In this document: piece by piece, positions 1 through 9,433 of the stretch | Layout: every line of letters starts with the position of its first letter | Numbering within the stretch: position 1 is the first letter of the stretch | NCBI RefSeq assembly: GCF_000442255.1 | Contig: NZ_KE557280.1 | Location: forward strand, 60,647 to 124,646 | Length of the DNA stretch: 64,000 bases | Source: Salipiger mucosus DSM 16094 | Lineage (GTDB): Bacteria; Pseudomonadota; Alphaproteobacteria; Rhodobacterales; Rhodobacteraceae | Reading direction: 5' to 3' | Program-made: the position numbers and the translations under genes | The notes under the pieces: generated by a model | What the model was told of the DNA's origin: nothing | The model's database searches: none | The model's input: only the letters and a program-made list of their open reading frames with translations

Positions 1-180
1 CGCGATCCGGCCCGAGGGCGCCGTGAAGAGCCGCGTCAGCAGCCCGAACAGCGTGGATTTGCCCGCGCCGTTGGGCCCCAGAAGCGCGGCGAAGCGGCCC
101 GGCGGCACGATGAAACCCACGGCGTCGAGGGCCGTCTTCGACCCGTAGCGGAACGTCAGGTCCGCGACCTCAAGGCTCAT
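1..180 (-). CDS. ABC transporter ATP-binding protein (5' part only)
   Basis: The first 60 codons of an ATPase subunit are present and the gene runs off the left edge. After MSLEVADLTFRYG comes a Walker A motif, GPNGAGKST, near residues 34-42, so the protein binds and hydrolyses ATP to drive a membrane transporter. Signature motif and Walker B lie outside the window, so substrate and even import or export cannot be judged. It is divergent from coxG, with a 277-bp gap between them. Confidence 0.85.
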   Translation of the reverse strand, partial: MSLEVADLTFRYGSKTALDAVGFIVPPGRFAALLGPNGAGKSTLFGLLTRLFTAPSGRIA

Positions 181-457
181 GTGATGTCCTCCCCGGGGCC
201 ACGGTAACAGAGCGGGCGGCCGGCGCCAGTGCTCCGGAAGGCGGTGTTGTCGAGGCATCGCGCAAAGATTTTTCGGACGAAAAATCTTGGGTCTGCGACG
301 AAGGTTGCGGTGCTGCGGGCTTGCAGGCGCGCGCAATCGGCGCAATCCTCGCGCCCGGGGACCGGCTCGGCGGCACCGGGCGGCTAGGCCATTGGTCCCG
401 ATTTGCGCCGCGCGGCGACGTGACTACTGTGGACCCGGCAAGAAGAGGAACACCCAC
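181..457. other. Divergent intergenic region, ABC gene / coxG
   Basis: No convincing gene is seen here. The region must hold the promoters of both divergent genes. It contains one clear inverted repeat (265-288) and a purine-rich ribosome-binding site, AGAAGAGG, at 441-448 for coxG. Confidence 0.6.
265..288. repeat. Short AT-rich inverted repeat
   Basis: Perfect 11-bp arms AAGATTTTTCG and CGAAAAATCTT are separated by two bases. The AT-rich arms stand out in the GC-rich background. It could be an operator, a terminator-like hairpin or a member of the small palindromic repeats seen elsewhere in this window (38151-38194). Confidence 0.6.
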
Positions 458-991
458 ATGCACATGAGCGACACCCGCGATATCGAGGCCCCGCGCGAGG
501 TGGTCTGGGCGGCGATCACCGACCCCGAGGTCCTGAAGCAATGCGTGCCCGGCTGCACCGAGATGACCGGCAGCCCCGAGGAGGGTTTCCAGGCGACCGT
601 GGTGCAGAAAGTCGGCCCGGTGAAGGCCACCTTCAAGGGACAGGTGACCCTGTCCGAGATGAACGAGCCCGAGAGCCTGACGCTCAGCGGCGAGGGCAAG
701 GGCGGGGCCGCGGGCTTTGCCAAGGGCGGCGCCGACGTCACGCTCACCGACAAGGGCGACGGCGTGACCGAACTGCACTACGAGGTCGAGGCCAAGGTCG
801 GCGGCAAGCTCGCGCAGCTGGGCAGCCGCATCATCGACGGATTCGCCAAGAAGATGGCGGACCAGTTCTTCACCAACCTCCAGGACGCGGTCGAGGGGCC
901 CGAGGATCCCGATGCCGCCCCCGAGGCCGACGGCGAGGCCGCAGAGGATGGCAAGAAGAAGGGCTGGTTCAAGCGGATGGTTTCGGGCTGA
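458..991 (+). CDS. coxG: CoxG-like SRPBCC protein (CO dehydrogenase subunit G)
   Basis: A 177-residue protein of the CoxG family (START-like lipid/ligand-binding fold). CoxG proteins are accessory factors of Mo-Cu or Mo hydroxylases and recruit the enzyme to the membrane. The N-terminus MHMSDTRDIEAPREVVWAAI is typical of the family; the C-terminus is acidic and ends in a basic, aromatic tail, KKKGWFKRM. The start at 458 is preceded by AGAAGAGG; MSDTR at 464 is an alternative. It leads the coxS-coxL-coxM cluster, 87 bp upstream of coxS, and is probably cotranscribed with it. Confidence 0.9.
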   Translation: MHMSDTRDIEAPREVVWAAITDPEVLKQCVPGCTEMTGSPEEGFQATVVQKVGPVKATFKGQVTLSEMNEPESLTLSGEGKGGAAGFAKGGADVTLTDKGDGVTELHYEVEAKVGGKLAQLGSRIIDGFAKKMADQFFTNLQDAVEGPEDPDAAPEADGEAAEDGKKKGWFKRMVSG

Positions 992-1078
992 TCGGCCCGC
1001 AGCGCCATGCCGCGGTTGACGCGCGGCGCGGCGCGGGAAAGGATTTCAATGACAACAGGATACCCAGGGAGGGATTGA

Positions 1079-1564
1079 ATGACCAAGGTAACGATGACGG
1101 TGAACGGCAAGACGGTCGCGAAGGAGGTCCGGGGCAACATGCTCATGACCGAGTTCCTGCGCGACGAGTTGCATCTCACCGGCACCCACGTGGGCTGCGA
1201 CACGAGCCAGTGCGGCGCCTGCGTGATCCACGTCAACGGCCAGGACGTGAAGGCCTGCACCATGTTCGCCGGCGAGGCCGAGGGCGCAGAGGTCGCCACG
1301 ATCGAGGGCATGGCCAATGCCGACGGCTCGCTCAACACGATCCAGCAGGCGTTCCAGGACTACCACGGGCTGCAGTGCGGCTTCTGCACGCCGGGCATGG
1401 TGATGACCGCGGCGGCATTGCTGCGCGACAATCCCAAGCCCAGCGAGACCGAGATCCGGGACTACCTCGAGGGCAACATCTGCCGCTGCACGGGCTACCA
1501 CAACATCGTCAAGGCGATCATGGCGGCCAGCGGTCAGGACGTGAGCGCCATCGCGGCCGAGTGA
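1079..1564 (+). CDS. coxS: Molybdenum hydroxylase small subunit, two [2Fe-2S] clusters
   Basis: This 161-residue subunit passes electrons from the molybdenum centre to FAD. The plant-ferredoxin-type cluster ligands are C40, C45, C48 and C60 ([10 protein letters not shown], then AC), and the C-terminal cluster ligands are C100, C103, C135 and C137 ([14 protein letters not shown]). Length and motif order match the family. AGGGAGG lies just upstream of the ATG. It precedes coxL and coxM in the order S-L-M that is usual for form II cox operons; form I operons are M-S-L. Confidence 0.95.
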   Translation: MTKVTMTVNGKTVAKEVRGNMLMTEFLRDELHLTGTHVGCDTSQCGACVIHVNGQDVKACTMFAGEAEGAEVATIEGMANADGSLNTIQQAFQDYHGLQCGFCTPGMVMTAAALLRDNPKPSETEIRDYLEGNICRCTGYHNIVKAIMAASGQDVSAIAAE

Positions 1565-1642
1565 CGAGGTCGGCGTGCGTCGCGTGACGCGCGCCGGGAG
1601 GCAACGTGCGCCCGAGGCGCACCGCATAGGGAGGAGGACCCC

Positions 1643-4003
1643 ATGCCCAAGGATCATGGAATCGGAGCGGCTCCGAAGCGCCGGGAGGACGTGCGCTTTC
1701 TGACCGGCACCGGACAGTACACTGACGATATCAACGTCTACGGACAGACCTATTGCCACTTCCTGCGCTCGGACGTGGCGCACGGCAAGATCACCTCGAT
1801 AGACACCAGCGAGGCCGAGAAGATGCCCGGCGTGGTGCGCATCTTCACCGGCAAGGATTTCGAAGGTCTGGGCGGTCTGCCCTGCGGCTGGCAGGTGACC
1901 GACAAGCACGGCGCGCCGATGAAGGAGCCCGGACACCCGGTGCTCGCGCAGGGCAAGGTGCGCCACGTGGGCGACCCGATCGCCGCGGTGGTGGCCGACA
2001 GCCTCGAGGAGGCGCGCGACGCCGCCGAGGCGATCATGGTCGAGATCGAGGACCTGCCGGCGGTGGTCGACATGAAGGCCGCGCTGGAATCCGGTGCCGC
2101 CAAGGTGCACGACGATCTCGACGACAACCTCTGCTACGACTGGCAGTTCGGCTCGGAGCAGGAGGCGGTGGACAAGGCCTTTGCCGAGGCCGCGCATGTC
2201 TCCACGCTGGAGCTGGTGAACAACCGCCTCGTGGCGAACCCGATGGAGCCGCGCGTCGCGGTGGGCGAATACAACCGCGCCAACGACGAATCGACGCTCT
2301 ACACCACCAGCCAGAACCCGCACGTGATCCGGCTGCTGATGGGCGCTTTCGTGCTCAACATCCCCGAGCACAAGCTGCGAGTGGTGGCGCCCGACGTGGG
2401 CGGCGGCTTCGGCACGAAGATCTTCCACTACGCGGAAGAGGCCTTCGTCACCTGGGCCTCGCGGCAGATCAACCGGCCGGTGAAATGGACCTCGACCCGG
2501 TCCGAGGCCTTCATGTCCGACGCCCACGGGCGCGACCACGTCACCAAGATCGAACTGGCGCTGGACAAGGACAACAACTTCACCGGGCTGCGGACCGACA
2601 CCTACGCCAACATGGGCGCGTATCTGTCGACCTTCTCGAGCTCGGTACCGACCTGGCTGCACGGCACGCTGATGGCGGGCAACTACAAGACGCCGGCGGT
2701 GCAGGTGAACGTGAAGGCCGTCTTCACCAACACGGTGCCGGTGGATGCCTACCGTGGGGCCGGGCGCCCCGAGGCGACCTTCCAGCTGGAACGGGTGGTC
2801 GACAAGGCCGCGCGCGAGCTGGGCGTGGACCCGATCGCGCTGCGCCGGCAGAACTTCATCACCGAGTTCCCCTACGCGACCCCGGTGGCCGTCGAGTACG
2901 ACACCGGCGACTACGTGGCGACCATGGACAAGCTCGAGGAGATGATCGACCGCGCGGGTTTCGAAGCGCGCCGCAAGGAGAGCGAGTCGCGTGGCAAGCT
3001 GCGCGGGCTCGGCATCAACTGTTACATCGAGGCCTGCGGCATCGCGCCGTCGAACCTCGTGGGGCAACTGGGCGCGCGCGCGGGCCTCTACGACGCCGCG
3101 ACCGTGCGGGTGAACGCCACCGGCTCGATCAGCGTCATGGTCGGCGCGCACAGCCACGGGCAGGGGCACGAGACGGCCTTCCCGCAGGTGGTCGCCGAGA
3201 TGCTGGGCATCGACGAGAGCATGATCGACATCGTGCACGGCGACAGCAGCAAGATCCCCTTCGGCATGGGCACCTACGGCTCGCGCAGCCTCGCGGTCTG
3301 CGGTTCGGCGATGGTTCGCGCGACCGAGAAGATCATCAACAAGGCCAAGAAGATCGCGGCGCACCTGCTCGAGGCCTCGGAAGGGGACATCGAGCTCAAG
3401 GACGGCCAGTTCACCGTGGCGGGCACCGACAAGTCGGTCGCCTGGGGCGACGTGACGCTCGCCGCCTACGTGCCGCACAACTACCCGCTCGAGGAGATCG
3501 AGCCGGGGCTCGAGGAGACGGCCTTCTACGATCCGGCCAACTTCACCTACCCGGCGGGCGCCTATGCCTGCGAGGTCGAGGTGGATCCCGAGACCGGCAA
3601 GGTCACGATCGAACGGTTTGCCGCCGCGGACGACTTCGGCAACGTGGTGAACCCGATGATCGTCGAGGGGCAGGTGCACGGCGGGCTGGCGCAGGGCATC
3701 GGGCAGGCCATGCTCGAAAACTGCGTCTACGACGAGAGCGGGCAGCTGCTGACGGCGTCCTACATGGACTACGCCATGCCGCGCGCGGACGACGTGCCCT
3801 TCTACGCGGTGGATCACAGCTGCGCCACGCCCTGCACCCACAACCCGCTTGGGGTGAAGGGCTGCGGCGAGGCCGGGGCCATCGGCTCGCCGCCCTCGGT
3901 GGTGAACGCGGTGATCGACGCGCTGCACTCGGGCGGTCACAAGGTGGAGCACATCGACATGCCGGTCTCGCCGCACCGGGTGTGGCAGGCCATGCAGGGC
4001 TGA
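1643..4003 (+). CDS. coxL: Molybdopterin-binding large subunit, form II CoxL type
   Basis: The 786-residue catalytic subunit of a xanthine-oxidase-family enzyme carries the molybdopterin cytosine dinucleotide cofactor. The active-site loop reads AYRGAGR at residues 369-375. That is the form II signature; true CO dehydrogenases of form I have AYxCSFR with the copper-binding cysteine. The essential glutamate is E743 in GCGEAGA. The physiological substrate is therefore uncertain: form II enzymes have been annotated as CO dehydrogenases but many probably oxidise other small molecules. Start supported by GGAGGAGG upstream. Confidence 0.93.
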   Translation: MPKDHGIGAAPKRREDVRFLTGTGQYTDDINVYGQTYCHFLRSDVAHGKITSIDTSEAEKMPGVVRIFTGKDFEGLGGLPCGWQVTDKHGAPMKEPGHPVLAQGKVRHVGDPIAAVVADSLEEARDAAEAIMVEIEDLPAVVDMKAALESGAAKVHDDLDDNLCYDWQFGSEQEAVDKAFAEAAHVSTLELVNNRLVANPMEPRVAVGEYNRANDESTLYTTSQNPHVIRLLMGAFVLNIPEHKLRVVAPDVGGGFGTKIFHYAEEAFVTWASRQINRPVKWTSTRSEAFMSDAHGRDHVTKIELALDKDNNFTGLRTDTYANMGAYLSTFSSSVPTWLHGTLMAGNYKTPAVQVNVKAVFTNTVPVDAYRGAGRPEATFQLERVVDKAARELGVDPIALRRQNFITEFPYATPVAVEYDTGDYVATMDKLEEMIDRAGFEARRKESESRGKLRGLGINCYIEACGIAPSNLVGQLGARAGLYDAATVRVNATGSISVMVGAHSHGQGHETAFPQVVAEMLGIDESMIDIVHGDSSKIPFGMGTYGSRSLAVCGSAMVRATEKIINKAKKIAAHLLEASEGDIELKDGQFTVAGTDKSVAWGDVTLAAYVPHNYPLEEIEPGLEETAFYDPANFTYPAGAYACEVEVDPETGKVTIERFAAADDFGNVVNPMIVEGQVHGGLAQGIGQAMLENCVYDESGQLLTASYMDYAMPRADDVPFYAVDHSCATPCTHNPLGVKGCGEAGAIGSPPSVVNAVIDALHSGGHKVEHIDMPVSPHRVWQAMQG

Positions 4004-4011
4004 GGACAGGC

Positions 4012-4083
4012 GGCGCCTCCGCCCCCTCCCTGACCCTCCCCTCGACGGGGGAGGGAAAGACGGCGGGAGGGGGCGGAGGCGCC
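4012..4083. repeat. Nested inverted repeat between coxL and coxM
   Basis: A perfect 19-bp outer stem pairs 4012-4030 with 4065-4083. Inside it an 8-bp stem CCCTCCCC (4034-4041) / GGGGAGGG (4048-4055) has a 6-base loop. The whole element fills most of the 103-bp gap between coxL and coxM. No T-run follows, so it may act as an mRNA processing or stability element within the operon, or be a mobile palindrome. This is inference. Confidence 0.75.
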
Positions 4084-4106
4084 GGAGACAACAGGAGAGA
4101 CACGAG

Positions 4107-4892
4107 ATGTATTCTTTCGATTTCGAACGGCCGACCACGCTGGATGACGCGGTCAAGGCGCTGGGGCAGGACGAGGCCCAGGCGCTTGGGGGCGGGCAGA
4201 CGCTGATCCCCTCGCTGAAGCAGCGGCTGGCGATGCCCTCGAAGCTGGTGAGCCTCGCGGCCATCGAGGAGCTCAAGGGCGTGACGGCCGAGGGCGGCGT
4301 GCTGACCGTTGGCGGCGGCACAACGCATGGCACCGTGGCGGCCGAGGCCTCGGCCTATCCGGCGCTGGCGGCGCTGGCCTCGAACATCGGCGACCCGGCG
4401 GTGCGCAACCGCGGCACCGTGGGCGGCAGCCTTGCCAACAACGACCCGGCGGCCTGCTATCCGGCGGCGGCGCTGGCCTCGGGCGCGACCATCGTGACCA
4501 ACACCCGCGAGATCGCCGCCGACGACTACTTCCAGGGCATGTTCACCACCGCGCTGGACGAGGGCGAGATCATCACCGCGGTGAAGTTCCCGATCCCGGA
4601 AAAGGCCGCCTACATCAAGTTCGAGCAACCCGCCTCGCGCTTTGCCCTCGTGGGGGTCTTCGTCGCGAAATACTCCGACGGCGTGAAGGTCGCGGTGACG
4701 GGCGCCTCGGAAGAGGGCGTGTTCCGCTGGACCGAGGCCGAGGAAAAGCTGTCGGCGGACTTCTCCGCCGGCGCGGTCGAGGGGCTGAGCCTGCCGGCCG
4801 AGGGCATGATGTCGGACCTGCACGGATCGGGGGCCTACCGCGCGCACCTGATCGGCGTGCTGACCAAGCGCGCCGTGGCCGCCGCCGGCTGA
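4107..4892 (+). CDS. coxM: Molybdenum hydroxylase FAD-binding middle subunit
   Basis: The 261-residue flavoprotein subunit takes electrons from CoxS to an external acceptor. FAD-contact motifs are visible: GGGQTLIPSLK near residues 28-38 and NRGTVGGSLANNDPAA near 101-116. Length is slightly short but within the family. AACAGGAGAG lies upstream of the ATG. It is last in the coxG-S-L-M cluster. No coxD, coxE or coxF maturation genes follow in the window, so maturation factors must be encoded elsewhere if this enzyme needs them. Confidence 0.93.
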   Translation: MYSFDFERPTTLDDAVKALGQDEAQALGGGQTLIPSLKQRLAMPSKLVSLAAIEELKGVTAEGGVLTVGGGTTHGTVAAEASAYPALAALASNIGDPAVRNRGTVGGSLANNDPAACYPAAALASGATIVTNTREIAADDYFQGMFTTALDEGEIITAVKFPIPEKAAYIKFEQPASRFALVGVFVAKYSDGVKVAVTGASEEGVFRWTEAEEKLSADFSAGAVEGLSLPAEGMMSDLHGSGAYRAHLIGVLTKRAVAAAG

Positions 4893-4994
4893 CACGAACC
4901 CGGACAGGCTGTCGCCGCCCGACGCGGCGGCAGCCCGCTTGACCGCGATCCCGGAAGGCGCTTTTCTGCAAGCGACATCAGGGGGGTGCAGGTC

Positions 4995-6194
4995 ATGCTT
5001 GATCCGGATTTCGCGCGGGCGCAGTTTCCCGCCTTTGCCGAGCCGTCGCTCGACGGCTGGGCCTTCTTCGAGAACGCGGGCGGCTCCTATGCCTGTCGGC
5101 AGGTGATCGACCGGCTGACGCGCTTCTACCGCGAGCGCAAGATGCAGCCCTACGGTGCCGCGGCTCCCAGTGCCGCGGGCGGCGCCGAGATGGACGAGGC
5201 GCGCGAGCGCCTCTCGGCCCTGCTGGGCGTGGCCTGCGACGAGCTGAGCTTCGGCCCCTCGACCACGCAGAACGCCTATGTCCTCGCGCAGGCCTTCCGC
5301 CGGTTCCTGTCGCCCGGCGAGGCCATCGTCGTCACCGACCAGGACCACGAGGCCAATTCCGGGCCCTGGCGGCGGCTGGCCGAAGCGGGCATCGAGATCC
5401 GCGAGTGGAAGATGAACCCGGCGACCGGGCAGCTCGATCCCGACGACCTTGCGCCGCTGCTGGACGATACAGTGCGGCTGGTCTGCTTTCCGCATTGCTC
5501 GAACGTCGTGGGGGCCACCAACCCGGTGGCCGAGATCACCGCGCTTGCCCATGCCGCCGGCGCCTTCACCTGCGTGGATGGCGTGAGCCATGCGCCGCAC
5601 GGCTTCCCGGACATCGGGGCGCTGGGGTGCGACATCTACCTCTTCTCGGCCTACAAGACCTATGGCCCGCACCAGGGGATCATGACGATCCGCCGCGCGC
5701 TGGCCGAGGTGCTGCCCAACGAGGCGCATTTCTTCAACGGTGACACGCTTTACAAGAAGTTCACGCCCGCGGGTCCGGACCATGCGCAGGTCGCGGCCTG
5801 CGCCGGCATGGTGGACTATGTCGAGGCGCTTGGCGCGCATCACGCCTGCGCCGCGAAGGACGTGGCGGGGCTCATGCACGACCGCGAGACGATGCTGCTC
5901 CAGCCGCTGCTGGACTGGGCCGCGTCGCGCAACGGGCTACGGCTGCTGGGACCGCGCGAGGCGGAGCGGCGCGCGCCGACCGTCGCGCTGGACCTGGGCC
6001 GGCCGGCCGCGCCGGTGGCTGCCGCTCTGGCCGAGCACGGGATCATCGCGGGCGGCGGCGACTTCTACGCGGTCCGTGCGCTGCGGGCGCTGGGGGTCGA
6101 CCCCGACCAGGGCGTGCTGCGGCTGTCCTTCGTGCACTACACCACCGAAGAGGAGGTCGCCCGCGCCATCGAGGCGCTGGAACGAGTGATCTGA
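4995..6194 (+). CDS. Aminotransferase class V / cysteine desulfurase-like protein
   Basis: A 399-residue fold-type I PLP enzyme. The likely PLP lysine is K221 in FSAYKTYGPH, preceded by the aspartate of VDGVSHAPHG. It resembles the cysteine-desulfurase-like proteins that stand outside isc and suf operons; the real substrate is unknown. I chose ATG at 4995 rather than GTG at 4986 because AGGGGGG lies 9 bases before it and directly abuts the GTG. Neighbours (coxM upstream, photolyase downstream) do not define a role. Confidence 0.8.
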   Translation: MLDPDFARAQFPAFAEPSLDGWAFFENAGGSYACRQVIDRLTRFYRERKMQPYGAAAPSAAGGAEMDEARERLSALLGVACDELSFGPSTTQNAYVLAQAFRRFLSPGEAIVVTDQDHEANSGPWRRLAEAGIEIREWKMNPATGQLDPDDLAPLLDDTVRLVCFPHCSNVVGATNPVAEITALAHAAGAFTCVDGVSHAPHGFPDIGALGCDIYLFSAYKTYGPHQGIMTIRRALAEVLPNEAHFFNGDTLYKKFTPAGPDHAQVAACAGMVDYVEALGAHHACAAKDVAGLMHDRETMLLQPLLDWAASRNGLRLLGPREAERRAPTVALDLGRPAAPVAAALAEHGIIAGGGDFYAVRALRALGVDPDQGVLRLSFVHYTTEEEVARAIEALERVI

Positions 6195-6250
6195 ACCGGA
6201 GGGCCTGTCGTAGGTTATTGAAACACTTGCAGGCAGACCCGAGGAGCAGC

Positions 6251-7672
6251 ATGCCCGAGACTTCGCCCGTCATCGTGTGGATCCGCCGCGATCTGCGCCT
6301 GAGCGACCACGCAGCGCTGCACGCGGCCGGGCAGGCGGGACGGCCCGTCATTCCGGTCTTCATCCGCGACCACACCGTCGACGACCTCGGCGCCGCGCCG
6401 AAATGGCGGCTGGGCCTGGGCGTCGGGCACTTCGCCGAGACGCTGGCCGCGAAGGGCAGCAGGCTGGTGCTGCGCGCGGGGCCCGCGCGCGAGGTGCTGG
6501 AGCAGCTGGTGGACGAGACCGGCGCCGGTGCCGTCTGGTGGCAGCGCGCCTACGATCCGGCTTCGGTCGAGCGCGACACAGCGGTGAAGAGCGCTCTCAA
6601 GGATCGCGGCATCGACGCCCAGAGCTTTGCCGGGCACGTGCTGTTCGAGCCCTGGACGGTCGAGACCAAGCAGGGCGAATTCTACAAGGTTTACAGCCCG
6701 TTCTGGCGTGCTGTTCACACGCGTGACGTGGCCGAGCCGCTGCCCGCGCCGGACCGTCTGCCAGCGCCGGAGAGCTGGCCCGAGAGCGACGCGCTGGACG
6801 ACTGGCGCCTTGGCGAGGCGATGCGGCGCGGGGCGGCCGTCGTCCGTCCCTGGGTGCAACTGGGCGAAGAGGCGGCGCAGGCGCGGCTGGGCGGTTTCAT
6901 GTCCGGCAAGATCGGCGCTTACAAGGACGGCTGCAACGCGGTGGCCGAGGATGGCACCTCAAACCTTTCGGAGAACCTCGCGCTTGGCGAGATCAGCCCG
7001 GCGCAGTGCTGGCACGCAGGCCTGCGCGCGCAGGAGGCCGGCAAGGAGGGCGCCGAGACCTGGCTCAAGGAGCTGGTCTGGCGCGACTTCGCCTATCACC
7101 TTCTGTGGCACACGCCGCATCTGCCCGAGAGCAACTGGCGCCCGGAGTGGGACGGGTTTCCCTGGAACGAGGACGAACGCCGCAAGGAAGTGATCGCCTG
7201 GAAGCGCGCGCGCACGGGTATTCCCTTTGTCGATGCGGGCCTGCGTGAGATGTACGTGACCGGACGGATGCACAACCGGGCGCGCATGGTCGTGGCAAGT
7301 TACCTGACCAAGCACCTGATGTGCCATTGGAAAATCGGTCTGGAGTGGTTCGAGGACTGCCTCATCGACTGGGATCCGGCCAGCAATTCGCTTGGCTGGC
7401 AGTGGACCGCCGGCTCTGGTCCTGACGCCGCGCCCTATTTCCGGGTCTTCAACCCGATCACCCAGCGCGAACGCTTCGACCCCGATGCCGACTACGTGCG
7501 CCGCTGGATCGCCGAGGGGCAGCGGAACCCGCCGGAAACGGCACTGGCCTACTTCGACGCGATCCCCGAAAGCTGGGCGATGTCGCCGGAGGATGACTAC
7601 CCCGAACCGGTCGTTGGTGCCGACGAAGGCCGCAAGGCGGCGCTCGCGGCCTATGAAAACAGGGACTTCTGA
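6251..7672 (+). CDS. phrB: Deoxyribodipyrimidine photo-lyase (cryptochrome/photolyase family)
   Basis: A 473-residue FAD-dependent enzyme that splits UV-induced cyclobutane pyrimidine dimers using blue light. The N-terminal alpha/beta antenna domain starts VIVWIRRDLRLSDH; the C-terminal FAD domain carries VDAGLREMYVTGRMHNRARM and GWQWTAGSGPDAAPYFRVFN, both hallmarks of class I photolyases. The start is the ATG at 6251 with GAGGAG before it. It precedes a cyclopropane fatty acid synthase, an order often seen in proteobacterial light/oxidative-stress loci. Confidence 0.93.
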   Translation: MPETSPVIVWIRRDLRLSDHAALHAAGQAGRPVIPVFIRDHTVDDLGAAPKWRLGLGVGHFAETLAAKGSRLVLRAGPAREVLEQLVDETGAGAVWWQRAYDPASVERDTAVKSALKDRGIDAQSFAGHVLFEPWTVETKQGEFYKVYSPFWRAVHTRDVAEPLPAPDRLPAPESWPESDALDDWRLGEAMRRGAAVVRPWVQLGEEAAQARLGGFMSGKIGAYKDGCNAVAEDGTSNLSENLALGEISPAQCWHAGLRAQEAGKEGAETWLKELVWRDFAYHLLWHTPHLPESNWRPEWDGFPWNEDERRKEVIAWKRARTGIPFVDAGLREMYVTGRMHNRARMVVASYLTKHLMCHWKIGLEWFEDCLIDWDPASNSLGWQWTAGSGPDAAPYFRVFNPITQRERFDPDADYVRRWIAEGQRNPPETALAYFDAIPESWAMSPEDDYPEPVVGADEGRKAALAAYENRDF

Positions 7673-7764
7673 GCCATTCCCGCGCATTGGCGCTTGCCGG
7701 ATCGTGGGGGGCGACTAATCTTGCCCGAACGCCGGCCGAGAACAGCAAGAAAACGGAGACGTGC

Positions 7765-8973
7765 ATGATCCTCACCGACACGACGGGCCAGACCGGGCTG
7801 CCGCGATACTTCTCGCGCGTCTTCGACGCGGTGAACGACATGAACCGGGGCCGGCTGGACTTCGTGTTGCCCGACGGGCGGCGCTTTCGCGCCGAGGGGC
7901 ACAATCCCGGTCCCGTGGCGGAGCTGCACATCCACAACTCCGATATCTTCGCCCGGCTTATCCGCGAGGGCGACCTGGGCTTCTGCGAGGCCTACATGGA
8001 CGGGTGGTGGACCTCGCCCGACCTGATGGCCTTTCTCGATCTCGTGCATGCCGACAACGACGACCTCTACGATGGTTTCCCCGGCATGGGACTGGTGCGA
8101 GCCTTCGAGAAGCTGCGCTTCGTGCTGCAGTCGAACACCAAGCGGCAGGCGCGCAAGAACATCTCGCATCACTACGACCTCGGCAACGAGTTCTATTCCC
8201 GCTGGCTCGACGACACGATGACCTACTCCTCGGCGCTCTTCGAGACCGGGCAGGAGAGCCTCGAGAAGGCGCAGATCGCGAAATACGCCTCGATGGTCGA
8301 CCAGATGGGCGCGAAACCGGGCGACCACGTGCTGGAAATCGGCTGCGGCTGGGGCGGGTTCGCGGAATACGCCGCGCGCGAGCGGGGGCTGCGGGTGACG
8401 GGCCTCACGATCAGCCGAGAGCAGTTGAACTATGCCCGCGAGAGAATTGAAAAGGCAGGACTTTCCGACCGTGTCGAGCTGAAGCTGCAGGACTACCGCG
8501 ACGAGCGGGGCAGTTATGACGGCATCGCCTCGATCGAGATGTTCGAGGCGGTGGGCGAACGCTACTGGCCGGCCTATTTCGGCACGCTGCGCGACCGTCT
8601 CAAGCCCGGCGGCAATGCGACGCTGCAGATCATCACCGTCCAGCACAAGCGCTGGGAGGTCTACCGGCGCGGCGTGGATTTCATCCAGAAATACATCTTC
8701 CCGGGCGGCATGCTGCCGAGCCCGGTGGTGCTGCGTCAGGAAATCGAGAAGGCCGGCCTCAGCGTCGCGCGTTCGGTCGAGTTCGGCGAAAGCTATTCCC
8801 AGACCCTGCGGCGCTGGCACGAGCGCTTCAACGAGGCCTGGGAGGACATTGCCTGTCTCGGATTCGACACAAGATTTAGAAGAATGTGGAATTTCTATCT
8901 CACATCTTGCGCGGCCACGTTCCACAGCGGAAACTGCGACGTGACGCAGATCACGGTGACGAGGCCAAGCTGA
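7765..8973 (+). CDS. cfa: Cyclopropane-fatty-acyl-phospholipid synthase
   Basis: A 402-residue SAM-dependent methyltransferase that converts cis double bonds of membrane phospholipids into cyclopropane rings. The SAM site is VLEIGCGWGGF near residues 189-199, followed by conserved GYDGIASIEMFEAVG-like sequence and QIITVQ. The ATG at 7765 follows ACGGAGA; further upstream codons are out of family register. It lies 92 bp after phrB and only 4 bp before trgA. The photolyase and CFA synthase together suggest a light and membrane stress response. Confidence 0.92.
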   Translation: MILTDTTGQTGLPRYFSRVFDAVNDMNRGRLDFVLPDGRRFRAEGHNPGPVAELHIHNSDIFARLIREGDLGFCEAYMDGWWTSPDLMAFLDLVHADNDDLYDGFPGMGLVRAFEKLRFVLQSNTKRQARKNISHHYDLGNEFYSRWLDDTMTYSSALFETGQESLEKAQIAKYASMVDQMGAKPGDHVLEIGCGWGGFAEYAARERGLRVTGLTISREQLNYARERIEKAGLSDRVELKLQDYRDERGSYDGIASIEMFEAVGERYWPAYFGTLRDRLKPGGNATLQIITVQHKRWEVYRRGVDFIQKYIFPGGMLPSPVVLRQEIEKAGLSVARSVEFGESYSQTLRRWHERFNEAWEDIACLGFDTRFRRMWNFYLTSCAATFHSGNCDVTQITVTRPS

Positions 8974-8977
8974 TTCC

Positions 8978-9418
8978 ATGTGGACCGCCGCAAGACTGGT
9001 AACAGCCCTCTGCCTGGCGGTGCTCGGATACCTCGCGTCCGAGGTGGTTCGTGGTCTCTGGACGGAAACCACTCAATTCGGCTGGTTCAACTGGGTGAAC
9101 ACCGTCATCGGATTTTTTTGCGGCTGGTTCATCGTCGGCCCGAGACTGGGAAACGGTATGGGCCCGGGGATCTCTCTCGGGGCGACCGGCGCGGCGGCGC
9201 TGGTGTTCTGGGGCCTTTTCGTTCAGTCCGTGAACGAGATGGTGCGGCTGGCCATGCGTCACCGGTTCGACGGCCCGGTCGAGGCCTTTTCGGCCATCTT
9301 CGACCTTGGCACCGAATACGGCGCTGTCCTGCTCGACGGCGGCTTCTTCATCTTGATGATCGTGGGTGCGATCATCACCGGTGTCCTCGGGGAGATCGCG
9401 GCGCGGAACTGGCGCTAG
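8978..9418 (+). CDS. trgA: TrgA family membrane protein
   Basis: A 146-residue integral membrane protein with four predicted transmembrane helices (about residues 5-23, 35-53, 60-82 and 110-135). It matches TrgA, named for tellurite resistance in Rhodobacter sphaeroides, where it lies with trgB and cysK as it does here. Molecular function is not known. It follows cfa by 4 bp and precedes trgB by 15 bp, so the genes are likely cotranscribed. Confidence 0.85.
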   Translation: MWTAARLVTALCLAVLGYLASEVVRGLWTETTQFGWFNWVNTVIGFFCGWFIVGPRLGNGMGPGISLGATGAAALVFWGLFVQSVNEMVRLAMRHRFDGPVEAFSAIFDLGTEYGAVLLDGGFFILMIVGAIITGVLGEIAARNWR

Positions 9419-9433
9419 GAGTAGGGAGTCATC

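Noticed and set aside
1643..4003. Calling CoxL a proven aerobic CO dehydrogenase
   Set aside because: The active-site loop is AYRGAGR, not AYxCSFR, so the copper-binding cysteine of true CODH is missing.
1046..4333. Very long minus-strand open frame (about 1,095 codons) opposite the cox genes
   Set aside because: It is an antisense shadow produced by high-GC codon use; its translation is Arg/His/Val-rich with no family, while coxS, coxL and coxM on the plus strand are unmistakable.
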